Positions 1-5,183 of a DNA stretch of 9,392 nucleotides are shown in pieces. The DNA comes from Planctomycetota bacterium (lineage in GTDB: Bacteria; Planctomycetota; MHYJ01; JACQXL01): assembly GCA_016208805.1 (NCBI GenBank), contig JACQXL010000239.1, positions 1-9,392 on the forward strand, read 5' to 3'. A model generated the notes under the pieces. That model was not told the DNA's origin and did not search any database. It saw only the letters and a program-made list of their open reading frames with translations. The translations under genes and the position numbers were made by a program. Positions within the stretch are counted from its first letter, which is position 1, and each line of letters begins with the position of its first letter.

Positions 1-630
1 AATCGCCTGCCTAATGATATCCTCACCAGGGATGAGGTGGATAAACTCCTGGCCCTGCCGGATATTAATGCTTCAGCCGGGATAAGAGACCGGGCCCTGT
101 TAGAAACGCTCTATTCTACAGGCATCCGGCTCCAGGAATGCACCAATCTTGAGGTAAGCGATGTGGATTATGATGGCGGATATTTAAGGGTGAACCAGGG
201 CAAAGGCAACAAAGACCGAATTGTGCCGTTAGGCAAGATTGCCTGTTACTGGCTCAAAGAATATATCCGGCGAGTTAGACCGGAATTCTTAAAGCATAAT
301 AAGAAAGACCCTGAGCATAATGCCCTATGGGTTTCCCATTATCTGGGTAAGCCGTTGTCAAGCCAGATTATTGCAAAGTTAGTGCGTTCATATGGACGGA
401 AGGCAGGGATTAATAAGAAAGTCACGGTACATACCTGGCGCCGGACTTTAGCCACACACCTTTTGCAGGCAGGCGTTAATCTGGTTTATATCCAGGAGAT
501 ACTCGGGCATGAGGATATGAGGAGTTTAGACCGGTATATCAAGGTTACGGCAATTGAAGTAAAACAAACTCACCAACGGACTCATCCCAGAGAAAGGATA
601 GCGGCATATGAAGAAAAGAAGCAAGGTTAA
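1..630 (+). CDS. Tyrosine recombinase/integrase, 5'-truncated by window edge
   Basis: The reading frame is open from base 1, so the true start and most of the N-terminal core-binding domain lie upstream. What remains is the catalytic domain of a XerC/XerD-like tyrosine recombinase, which cuts and rejoins DNA through a 3'-phosphotyrosine. Counting from the Met at base 37, the visible active-site set is Arg31 (STGIRLQE), Lys56 (QGKGNKDR), His132 and Arg135 (HTWRR), His158 (LGHED) and Tyr167 (RYIKV). All catalytic positions are present, so the part seen is not obviously dead. The 3' end overlaps the next recombinase by 23 bp, which suggests translational coupling. The stretch GGYLRVNQGKGNKDR is identical in the two proteins, pointing to duplication or gene conversion. 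The family call is secure; which element it moves is not known. Confidence 0.9.
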   Translation, partial: NRLPNDILTRDEVDKLLALPDINASAGIRDRALLETLYSTGIRLQECTNLEVSDVDYDGGYLRVNQGKGNKDRIVPLGKIACYWLKEYIRRVRPEFLKHNKKDPEHNALWVSHYLGKPLSSQIIAKLVRSYGRKAGINKKVTVHTWRRTLATHLLQAGVNLVYIQEILGHEDMRSLDRYIKVTAIEVKQTHQRTHPRERIAAYEEKKQG

Positions 631-1570
631 TGAATTGAATCTGATGTTACAGGAATATCAAGGATACCTTGAGATCAAGCATTACAGCAAAAGGACGGTC
701 TTTAACCGGCTATGGTGCTTGGAGAAGTTTATTGATTGCCTTCAGAAAGAATCCGGTATTACAACGGCAACAGAAATAACGCCGGAGGCGCTCAAAGGAT
801 ACCAGAGATATCGCCATTATTATGAAAATAACCGTGGCAGGAAAGACCAGCCCAGGACAATTAACAGCCATATCCTTGCGGTAAAGACATTTCTTAAGTT
901 TCTATATCAGGAGAACTATCTGCCGCAGGATTTATCAAGGTATATAGAATATGTCAAAGAGCCCAAAAGTCTGCCAAGGTCTGTATTGACAGATGCAGAG
1001 GTAAAAGAGATTATCGCCCGGGTTGATGCCGGCTCCGCTGCAGGCTTCAGAGACCGCACGATATTAGAGGTGTTATATTCAAGCGGTGTCCGGCGGAATG
1101 AACTGATTAATCTTAAAGTAGAAGATGTGGATTATCACGGCGGGTATTTAAGGGTTAACCAGGGCAAAGGGAATAAAGACCGGGTAGTGCCGCTGGGCAA
1201 AATTGCCTGTCATTATGCGGAAAACTGGATAAAAGGCGTAAGGCCTGTATTTCTTAAGGACAGGCGAAAGCACGATTATTTATTTGTCACCAAAAGCGGC
1301 AATCCCATAGACGAATCAACAGTGCGTGATATAGTTGTCAAATACAGCGCCCCGCTAAAGTTGAAGCAATCGGTAACCTGCCACACCTTCAGGCGCAGCT
1401 GTGCGACCGAAATGGTCAAAAGAAACGCCAATCTGATGCATATCAAAGAGATATTAGGACACGAAGACTTGGAATCAACCAAGGTCTATTGCAAACTGAC
1501 CATAACTGACCTGAAAAAGACGCACCAGAAATACCATCCGAGGGAAAAATATAGCGGCGAGATATTCTAA
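608..1570 (+). CDS. Tyrosine recombinase/integrase (XerC/D-like)
   Basis: This is a complete 320-residue protein, close to the usual Xer length of about 300. Residues 10-118 form the helical core-binding (SAM-like) domain and residues 125-310 the catalytic domain. Active-site residues seen are Arg162 (SSGVRRNEL), Lys187 (QGKGNKDR), His259 and Arg262 (CHTFRR), His285 (LGHED) and nucleophile Tyr294 (KVYCKL). The ATG lies inside the end of the previous recombinase gene (23-bp overlap), without a strong Shine-Dalgarno sequence, so translation is probably coupled. Both proteins share a basic tail (THQ..HPRE). Adjacent overlapping recombinases are typical of transposon-like recombinase pairs or of recombinase-in-trio (RIT) elements; if a third copy lies upstream of base 1, this would be the last of the set. 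A chromosome-dimer XerD is less likely because of the tandem arrangement. Confidence 0.93.
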   Translation: MKKRSKVNELNLMLQEYQGYLEIKHYSKRTVFNRLWCLEKFIDCLQKESGITTATEITPEALKGYQRYRHYYENNRGRKDQPRTINSHILAVKTFLKFLYQENYLPQDLSRYIEYVKEPKSLPRSVLTDAEVKEIIARVDAGSAAGFRDRTILEVLYSSGVRRNELINLKVEDVDYHGGYLRVNQGKGNKDRVVPLGKIACHYAENWIKGVRPVFLKDRRKHDYLFVTKSGNPIDESTVRDIVVKYSAPLKLKQSVTCHTFRRSCATEMVKRNANLMHIKEILGHEDLESTKVYCKLTITDLKKTHQKYHPREKYSGEIF

Positions 1571-1620
1571 AAGTTTTAGTTGACTTCTACAGGTTAAAAT
1601 ATTAAATAGGAGTGTATAAA

Positions 1621-1929
1621 ATGATAGAAGAACTAAAGAAAGCGATTCTTGAAGAAAAGAGATACGAATTTAGTATTCATGCAGTTGACCAAAGTATCCT
1701 GAGGAAAATAACGTGGCAACAAATGCATGAGGCGATTGAAACAGGTGAAATTATAGAAGACTATCCAGAGGATAAATATGGCCCGAGTTGTTTAATTTTG
1801 GGGTGGACTAAAAGTGGCAAAGCATTACATATTCAATGCTCTTATCCAAGCAGACCCAAAATAAAAATTATTACACTTTATGAACCGAACCCGACTGAAT
1901 GGATAGAATTTAAGATAAGGAGGACATAA
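1621..1929 (+). CDS. DUF4258 family protein, probable toxin-like partner
   Basis: This small protein of 102 residues matches my memory of the DUF4258 pattern. It has an N-terminal helix, an HA.....LR.I motif (His20, Arg28), an acidic segment (GEIIEDYPEDKYGPSCLILG) and a C-terminal beta-rich part ending in IITLYEPNPTEW. DUF4258 genes commonly sit directly before a YgiT-type zinc-finger gene, as here with a 1-base gap, and the pair is regarded as a putative type II toxin-antitoxin module; the biochemical activity is not established. I chose the ATG at 1621 because TAGGAG at 1607-1612 is placed 8 bases before it. A GTG at 1612 in the same frame overlaps that Shine-Dalgarno sequence and would leave no ribosome-binding site. 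The gene is A+T-richer than its neighbours, consistent with accessory DNA. Confidence 0.8.
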   Translation: MIEELKKAILEEKRYEFSIHAVDQSILRKITWQQMHEAIETGEIIEDYPEDKYGPSCLILGWTKSGKALHIQCSYPSRPKIKIITLYEPNPTEWIEFKIRRT

Positions 1930-1930
1930 T

Positions 1931-2155
1931 ATGAAATGTGATTTGTGTGGTGGAAAAATTGCTCGGCAGCTTGTCAGCTATACGCTTTTTTATGAGGGTC
2001 AATGGATTATCGTAGATCATGTACCGGCAAATGTTTGTCTACAATGCGGTGAAAAGTTATTTGAGCCTGGAACAGTAGAGCATCTTCAGAAAATTATCTG
2101 GGAACATCATAAGCCAGCCAAGAAAATTGAAACACCGGTATACGAATATGCATAA
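1931..2155 (+). CDS. YgiT-type zinc-finger protein, probable antitoxin-like partner
   Basis: This 74-residue protein has two CxxC pairs (Cys3/Cys6 and Cys36/Cys39) that should bind one zinc ion, as in the N-terminal half of MqsA/YgiT antitoxins. The intervening beta strands (SYTLFYEGQWIIVDHVPANVC) are also typical. The usual MqsA C-terminal helix-turn-helix domain is absent, so on its own it is not an obvious DNA-binding repressor. After residue 50 there is only a helix and a short basic tail. A strong Shine-Dalgarno sequence, AAGGAGG (1917-1923), sits inside the end of the DUF4258 gene, 7 bases before the ATG, so the two are almost certainly cotranscribed. The role as partner or antitoxin of the DUF4258 protein is inferred from this pairing and has not been demonstrated. 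Confidence 0.82.
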   Translation: MKCDLCGGKIARQLVSYTLFYEGQWIIVDHVPANVCLQCGEKLFEPGTVEHLQKIIWEHHKPAKKIETPVYEYA

Positions 2156-2243
2156 TACAAAATTTATGCAAATAGGAACAGACGGTGCATCTCTAAATCT
2201 CTCAAGGTGGCAAAAAACCTACCCACTCTCTACATCCAGAAAG

Positions 2244-2260
2244 TGTCCTGTTTTGGGACA
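2244..2260. promoter_or_regulatory. Operator-like dyad TGTCC-N7-GGACA
   Basis: TGTCC (2244-2248) and GGACA (2256-2260) form a perfect 5-bp dyad separated by 7 bases. It looks like a binding site for a dimeric regulator, or a weak hairpin. No convincing promoter or gene start follows it on either strand, so its role is unknown. Confidence 0.3.
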
Positions 2261-2293
2261 GTTGGCGTGGTTTTAGGGGGGTAGGCAAAGGGG

Positions 2294-2313
2294 AATGTTG
2301 GGCGCCCAACATT
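2294..2313. repeat. Perfect 20-bp palindrome
   Basis: AATGTTGGGCGCCCAACATT reads the same on both strands, with no loop and no mismatch, and lies in gene-free DNA downstream of the recombinases and toxin-antitoxin-like pair. The lack of a loop argues against a terminator. A site for a dimeric DNA-binding protein or a recombination site is more plausible. It is not followed by a T-run (ATTATACTAC follows). Confidence 0.6.
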
Positions 2314-2490
2314 ATACTACCGTATATAGTAATTTAGGGGGGATGCTATATATTATGGTTCTGGGGAATGTGTTGATACAAAGCGTGCCCCGAAACTCAA
2401 TTCCTAAAAACAGCACCTTGTAGGGTAGGTAATCAGCTAATTATAGCCGGAGCCTGCCCGCCTCTGGAGGGGTGTGTGTGTCACCGAGAT

Positions 2491-3357
2491 TCATTTTATA
2501 ACACCTTTTTTACGCAATGTTTCAGTCCATTGGAGGGCGTCGTAATATTCTTGGTCCTGCTGACTCCTTTCTATTTCCTTTTGACTTTTTGCTATTTTCT
2601 CTAATAATTCCCTGATTTTGACTAACTCGTCATTCTGACCAAGTTGTTGCGGTGGTGGCTGGACCACCCGGGGAATATTCTGGCCTTTTATGTTATTTAT
2701 ACTGACTTCTATTATCCCTACTCTTTTTTCAAGGTCATCTATTTGGCGATTATCAATCTCCAAAATATCTAATGTTGCCTTACCAAGTTCTTTTATTTTG
2801 TCCCCTACTTTACCATCCTGTATTGTTTCAAGAAGCGACACAAGATATTTAATCAGGATTTCTAATCTCTCTATTTGCTGTTTTTGTAGAAACTGGTCAT
2901 CCTGACTTTGGTGATATAACCAAGAAAGGTATGTCAAAAGTTCGTAATCTGTTATCCGTTTATCATGGACATCTATTTTAGCGATAATACCATAAATATC
3001 AGCATTGCTTTGTATTTTCTCCCTTGCTTGTTTTTTTAGTGACTCAATTTTTTTGTCCGCACGCTCCAATTTTATATTCCAAATGTGTGCGTTTTTTCCG
3101 GTCTGGTCCAGGTCTTTTCGGTCAGCAATTGTTTGTATCTTTTCCAAGTATTCCTTTTCTTCTTTCTCATCTTCCTCAAGATTTTTGATAAAGTCTTTGA
3201 CAAGGTCTTTTTCGGGTTCTTTTGGGGTGACGGCTGGTTTATCAGGTTGCTTGGTTTCCGTTGTTGGTGTTTGTTTCTTTGGCTCTCCTTTTATCCACAC
3301 TGTTACCCAACCGAGTATACCGACAATTATCAGCATACCTATTACATATTTCTTCAT
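2491..3357 (-). CDS. Membrane-anchored coiled-coil protein, unknown function
   Basis: I do not recognise a family. The 288-residue product starts MKKYVIGMLIIVGILGWVTVWIKG, that is, a short basic N-terminus and one hydrophobic helix at about residues 4-22. A Pro/Thr/Lys linker follows (about 25-50) and then long, highly charged helices rich in Glu, Lys and Gln with heptad-like spacing, consistent with coiled coil. A PPPQQ hinge breaks the helices near residue 235. It is probably anchored in the cytoplasmic membrane with the coiled coil outside. I chose the start at 3357 because AAAGGAG lies at 3374-3368 on the minus strand, about 10 bases upstream. A longer frame from 3429 would read through a palindromic repeat and lacks such a site. 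The gene stands alone, with its own promoter at 3528-3500. Coding potential is supported by a long open frame, a good ribosome-binding site and coherent protein features. Confidence 0.75.
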   Translation of the reverse strand: MKKYVIGMLIIVGILGWVTVWIKGEPKKQTPTTETKQPDKPAVTPKEPEKDLVKDFIKNLEEDEKEEKEYLEKIQTIADRKDLDQTGKNAHIWNIKLERADKKIESLKKQAREKIQSNADIYGIIAKIDVHDKRITDYELLTYLSWLYHQSQDDQFLQKQQIERLEILIKYLVSLLETIQDGKVGDKIKELGKATLDILEIDNRQIDDLEKRVGIIEVSINNIKGQNIPRVVQPPPQQLGQNDELVKIRELLEKIAKSQKEIERSQQDQEYYDALQWTETLRKKGVIK

Positions 3358-3375
3358 AAGAATTATTCTCCTTTC

Positions 3376-3426
3376 TTGTCGTGGAACACATTTCCGCCAG
3401 AGGCGGATCTGCCTATGGCACGACAA
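3376..3426. repeat. 51-bp palindromic element with three nested stems
   Basis: An outer inverted repeat, TTGTCGTG (3376-3383) with CACGACAA (3419-3426), encloses TCCGCC-AGA-GGCGGA (3393-3407) and TGCC-TAT-GGCA (3410-3420). The central hairpin recurs in degraded form at 2458-2467, suggesting a dispersed family. It ends two bases upstream of the Shine-Dalgarno sequence of the minus-strand membrane gene, so it is transcribed as part of that gene's leader. Confidence 0.7.
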
Positions 3427-3499
3427 CATCCTACATTGGACTATTTATTTAGATTACTTGACGCCATTTCCCCAAAATCGCCCTGCTACGAATACGCTG

Positions 3500-3528
3500 A
3501 TTATGCCATATTCGCTCCGGCGTGTCAA
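3500..3528 (-). promoter_or_regulatory. Sigma-70-like promoter for the membrane-protein gene
   Basis: On the minus strand TTGACA (3528-3523) and CATAAT (3505-3500) are separated by exactly 17 bases: a perfect -35 box and a 5/6 -10 box. Transcription would begin near 3493, giving a leader of about 135 nt that contains the 51-bp palindromic element just before the ribosome-binding site. Confidence 0.6.
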
Positions 3529-3579
3529 GAATGATGTAGTTCAAAGTGCTCGGCACCTCTCAAGCCAAACAGATATTAT

Positions 3580-3607
3580 TTGTCAAGAGAAACCTTTATG
3601 CTAATAT
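3580..3607 (+). promoter_or_regulatory. Possible promoter for the aroA-prfB-ybeY cluster
   Basis: TTGTCA (3580-3585) and TAATAT (3602-3607) are 16 bases apart; TATAAC at 3605-3610 is an alternative -10 with a 19-base spacer. It is the best plus-strand candidate upstream of aroA and would give a leader of roughly 190 nt running through the hairpin block at 3630-3696. Match quality is only moderate. Confidence 0.35.
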
Positions 3608-3629
3608 AACGAGATACCATAAACACGAA

Positions 3630-3696
3630 AGCCCAGCCACAGATTACATAGTGTGGCAGTTTGAGCGTAGCGAATTACTGCCAACTATACTGGGCT
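3630..3696. repeat. Nested inverted-repeat block in the aroA leader
   Basis: AGCCCAG (3630-3636) pairs with CTGGGCT (3690-3696). Inside, GCCACA (3636-3641) can pair with TGTGGC (3652-3657), while TGGCAGT (3654-3660) can pair with ACTGCCA (3677-3683). The two inner stems share bases, so they exclude each other. CCACAGATTACA at 3637-3648 belongs to the repeat family also found at 6280 and 6802. It may be a compound dispersed repeat or a leader RNA with alternative folds. Confidence 0.55.
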
Positions 3697-3708
3697 GATA
3701 ACTCGTCC

Positions 3709-3729
3709 CGCCCCGATGGACATCGGGAC
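3709..3729. repeat. Hairpin repeat, CGCCCCG...CGGGAC family
   Basis: CCCGATG (3712-3718) and CATCGGG (3721-3727) form a perfect stem around a very short loop. The outer bases (CGCCCC / CGGGAC) match the hairpin repeats at 6546-6573 in ybeY and 7785-7812 in the anti-sigma gene, but the inner stem sequence differs. Here the copy is intergenic and the 3' flank (GGAACT) departs from the ACTCCGC seen in the other two. Confidence 0.6.
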
Positions 3730-3756
3730 GGAACTCTAACAGCCCAAGTACGGATT

Positions 3757-3795
3757 ATTCGTGGGATTAGCCAAATTCGTGTGATTCGTGTTAAA
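3757..3795. repeat. ATTCGTG repeat just upstream of aroA
   Basis: ATTCGTG occurs three times within about 35 bases (3757, 3774 and 3784), ending ten bases before the aroA start codon. It reads like one of the short degenerate tandem units scattered through this window. The weak ribosome-binding site of aroA (GGA at 3797-3799) follows it directly. Confidence 0.55.
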
Positions 3796-3804
3796 TGGAA
3801 CTAT

Positions 3805-5148
3805 ATGCGTTTAGTAATAGATAACATCCCCGGCGACAAGTCCATCGCACAACGAGCAGTTCTATTGGCCGCCATAGCGAGTGGCACGAGCCATATCCGC
3901 AATTATCCCGATTCGGATGATTGCCGGGCCGCACTGGAATGTGTTAAGGAATTAGGTGTTAGGGTTAAGATGAAAGGTGACAGTGTTACCATAAAAGGAC
4001 GGGGGTTATACGGGTTACGCAAGCCCACTAAACCACTCAATGTGGGCGAGTCAGGCACGCTGGCCCGGCTATTGAGCGGGCTATTGGCCGCCCAACCGTT
4101 TTCGTCAACCCTGACCGGCCGGGGCTCGCTGCTGAATAGGCCGATGAAGCGAGTCATAGACCCGTTGAGATTAATGGGAGCGAATATTTCCAGCCCAACG
4201 GGCTCACTTCCGATTCACTTCCAGTCGTCCAAACGGCTCAGCCCTATCCGTTACCCGATGCCCCTTGCCAGCGCGCAGGTAAAGTCCGCCCTATTGCTCG
4301 CCGGTCTGTATGCAAATGGCGTAACTACCATCAAAGAGCCAACACCGACCAGGGACCATACCGAGCGATTACTCAAACTGATGGGTGCGACCATTACTTT
4401 ACCACAAAGGCACAAAGAACACAAAGGCCTTATTAAATTATACCCACCGGAAAGATTAAAACCATTTAATATTACTTTACCGGGAGATATTTCGTCCGCG
4501 GCATACTTCATCGTGGCCGGAATCCTGTTACCTATTTATAAGGAGACCATGAAACCAGGACATCATTTCCTTGCTTCCTGGATTCCTTATAAAGAACTCG
4601 TCATCAGGAATGTCGGGCTGAACCCGCACCGAATCGGAATACTGGATGTGTTAAAGCGGATGGGAGCAGATTGCAAATTGCGGATTGCGGATTGTGGATT
4701 GCGGAATAATTGGGAACCGGTGGGTGATATTATTGTTAAGCCGTCACGGCTCAAGGCGATTACGCTGGGCGGACGGATTATCCCATCCATCATTGACGAG
4801 ATACCATTGATAGCGGTTTTGGCCACCCAGGCCAAGGGTATAACCATTATCAAGGATGCAGGCGAACTGCGGGTTAAGGAGTCGGACCGGATTAAGGCGA
4901 TTGCGGACGGACTGCGCCGGCTGGGCGCCAATATAAGAGAACTCAAGGACGGTCTCGTCATCAAAGGACCGACTCCGCTACACGGCGCGGTTGTGGATTC
5001 CTACAACGACCACCGCATCGCGATGTCGTTAATAGTTGCAGGATTGGTTACAAAAGGTAGAGTAGTCGTAAAGAATAGGGAGTGTATCAATAAATCGTTC
5101 CCGGAATTCAGTACACGGATTAAACAGATTGAACGGATAATCAGTTAA
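3805..5148 (+). CDS. aroA: 3-phosphoshikimate 1-carboxyvinyltransferase (EPSP synthase)
   Basis: EPSP synthase transfers enolpyruvyl from PEP to shikimate-3-phosphate, the sixth step of the cytoplasmic shikimate pathway. Visible family motifs are PGDKSIAQR (9-17; Lys12, Arg17), GESGTLARLL (81-90), NRPM (111-114), ASAQVKSALLLAG (155-167), PTRDHTERLL (181-190), PGDISSAAYF (226-235), DEIP (331-334), ELRVKESDRI (354-363), DSYNDHRIAMSL (398-409) and NKSFPEF (429-435). The length is 447 residues against about 427 in E. coli. The excess is explained by three in-frame insertions at about residues 200-209, 244-263 and 289-303, all coinciding with nucleotide repeats and lying between conserved blocks, so the enzyme may still work. 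The ATG at 3805 fits the family N-terminus; an upstream TTG frame from 3661 reads only repeats. The ribosome-binding site is weak. prfB follows after 35 bp, suggesting an operon. Confidence 0.95.
   Translation: MRLVIDNIPGDKSIAQRAVLLAAIASGTSHIRNYPDSDDCRAALECVKELGVRVKMKGDSVTIKGRGLYGLRKPTKPLNVGESGTLARLLSGLLAAQPFSSTLTGRGSLLNRPMKRVIDPLRLMGANISSPTGSLPIHFQSSKRLSPIRYPMPLASAQVKSALLLAGLYANGVTTIKEPTPTRDHTERLLKLMGATITLPQRHKEHKGLIKLYPPERLKPFNITLPGDISSAAYFIVAGILLPIYKETMKPGHHFLASWIPYKELVIRNVGLNPHRIGILDVLKRMGADCKLRIADCGLRNNWEPVGDIIVKPSRLKAITLGGRIIPSIIDEIPLIAVLATQAKGITIIKDAGELRVKESDRIKAIADGLRRLGANIRELKDGLVIKGPTPLHGAVVDSYNDHRIAMSLIVAGLVTKGRVVVKNRECINKSFPEFSTRIKQIERIIS
4401..4428. repeat. CACAAAGG-type repeat inserted in aroA
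   Basis: Three CACAAAG units (4403, 4411 and 4420) lie in the aroA frame and encode QRHKEHKG at about residues 201-208. A near-identical stretch occurs inside ybeY at 6583-6605. It sits between the conserved MGATI block and the KPFNITLPGDIS block. Confidence 0.7.
4535..4593. repeat. 59-bp palindromic element inserted in aroA
   Basis: A perfect 10-bp terminal inverted repeat, TTTATAAGGA (4535-4544) with TCCTTATAAA (4584-4593), encloses a second one, CCAGGA (4555-4560) with TCCTGG (4576-4581). It encodes residues 244-263 (IYKETMKPGHHFLASWIPYK), exactly where other EPSP synthases pass directly from VAG.L.P to the (L/I)VIRNVGLNP strand. It stays in frame and contains no stop codon. Confidence 0.75.
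4670..4704. repeat. Five-copy 7-bp tandem repeat in aroA
   Basis: Five consecutive heptamers based on ATTGCGG: the first is ATTGCAA, the fourth ATTGTGG and the other three are exact. They encode CKLRIADCGLRN at about residues 290-301, an insertion between MGAD and EPVGDIIVKPS. Because the unit is not a multiple of three, gain or loss of one copy would shift the reading frame. Confidence 0.8.
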
Positions 5149-5177
5149 ATCAGATAAATCCGTTTACTTAAGAGGAG
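5148..5177. repeat. Leader repeat before prfB, containing its Shine-Dalgarno
   Basis: AATCAGATAAATCCG (5148-5162) is identical to 6824-6838 before the sigma gene. It continues as TTTACTTAAGAGGAG, which resembles the TTTACTAAAGG end of the other copies. The prfB Shine-Dalgarno AGAGGAG (5171-5177) forms its 3' edge, six bases from the ATG, and its first base is the last base of the aroA stop codon. Confidence 0.65.
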
Positions 5178-5183
5178 AACTAT

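Larger units (their letters stand above)
2156..2490. other. Gene-free G-rich region with palindromes
   Basis: These 335 bases separate the convergent YgiT-type and membrane-protein genes. I find no credible gene. The longest candidate, a 36-codon frame from 2166, lacks a ribosome-binding site. The region contains the dyad at 2244-2260, two copies of TTTAGGGGGG (2272-2281 and 2333-2342), the 20-bp palindrome at 2294-2313, a short inverted pair TACTA/TAGTA (2315-2331), and a degraded copy (2458-2467) of the CCGCCTCTGG hairpin repeat that is intact at 3393-3407. An 8-bp inverted pair, ACCTACCC (2217-2224) and GGGTAGGT (2423-2430), brackets about 214 bp. No clear U-tract terminator is visible for either gene. 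Confidence 0.6.
3358..3804. other. Divergent intergenic region built of repeats
   Basis: These 447 bases lie between the minus-strand membrane-protein gene and aroA. Several long frames cross the region, but they read through repeats and antisense DNA and show no protein features. Its contents are a 51-bp palindromic element (3376-3426), a consensus-like minus-strand promoter (3500-3528), a possible plus-strand promoter (3580-3607), a nested hairpin block (3630-3696), a hairpin repeat (3709-3729) and an ATTCGTG repeat (3757-3795). Confidence 0.65.

Noticed and set aside
1580..1608. TTGACT-16-TTAAAT as a promoter for the DUF4258 gene
   Set aside because: Transcription would begin at or after the Shine-Dalgarno (1607-1612), leaving it out of the mRNA; an upstream start is more likely.
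2166..2276. 36-codon open frame in the gene-free region
   Set aside because: No ribosome-binding site, and the sequence crosses the dyad and the G-run; nothing supports translation.
2261..2280. TTGGCGTGG... as a sigma-54 promoter
   Set aside because: The GG is present but the -12 GC is missing (GG instead), and no gene follows.
3358..3429. N-terminal extension of the minus-strand membrane protein to 3429
   Set aside because: It reads through the 51-bp palindromic element, has no ribosome-binding site, and would push the membrane-anchor start inward; AAAGGAG supports the ATG at 3357.
3005..3604. Long plus-strand frames opposite the membrane-protein gene (also 3085-3534)
   Set aside because: They are antisense to a gene with good start signals, their composition (Ser, Phe and Cys-rich) is typical of a complementary-strand shadow, and they run into repeats.
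3661..3804. Upstream extension of aroA from TTG at 3661
   Set aside because: The added 48 residues are read entirely from repeats, do not resemble EPSP synthase, and the family N-terminus fits the ATG at 3805.
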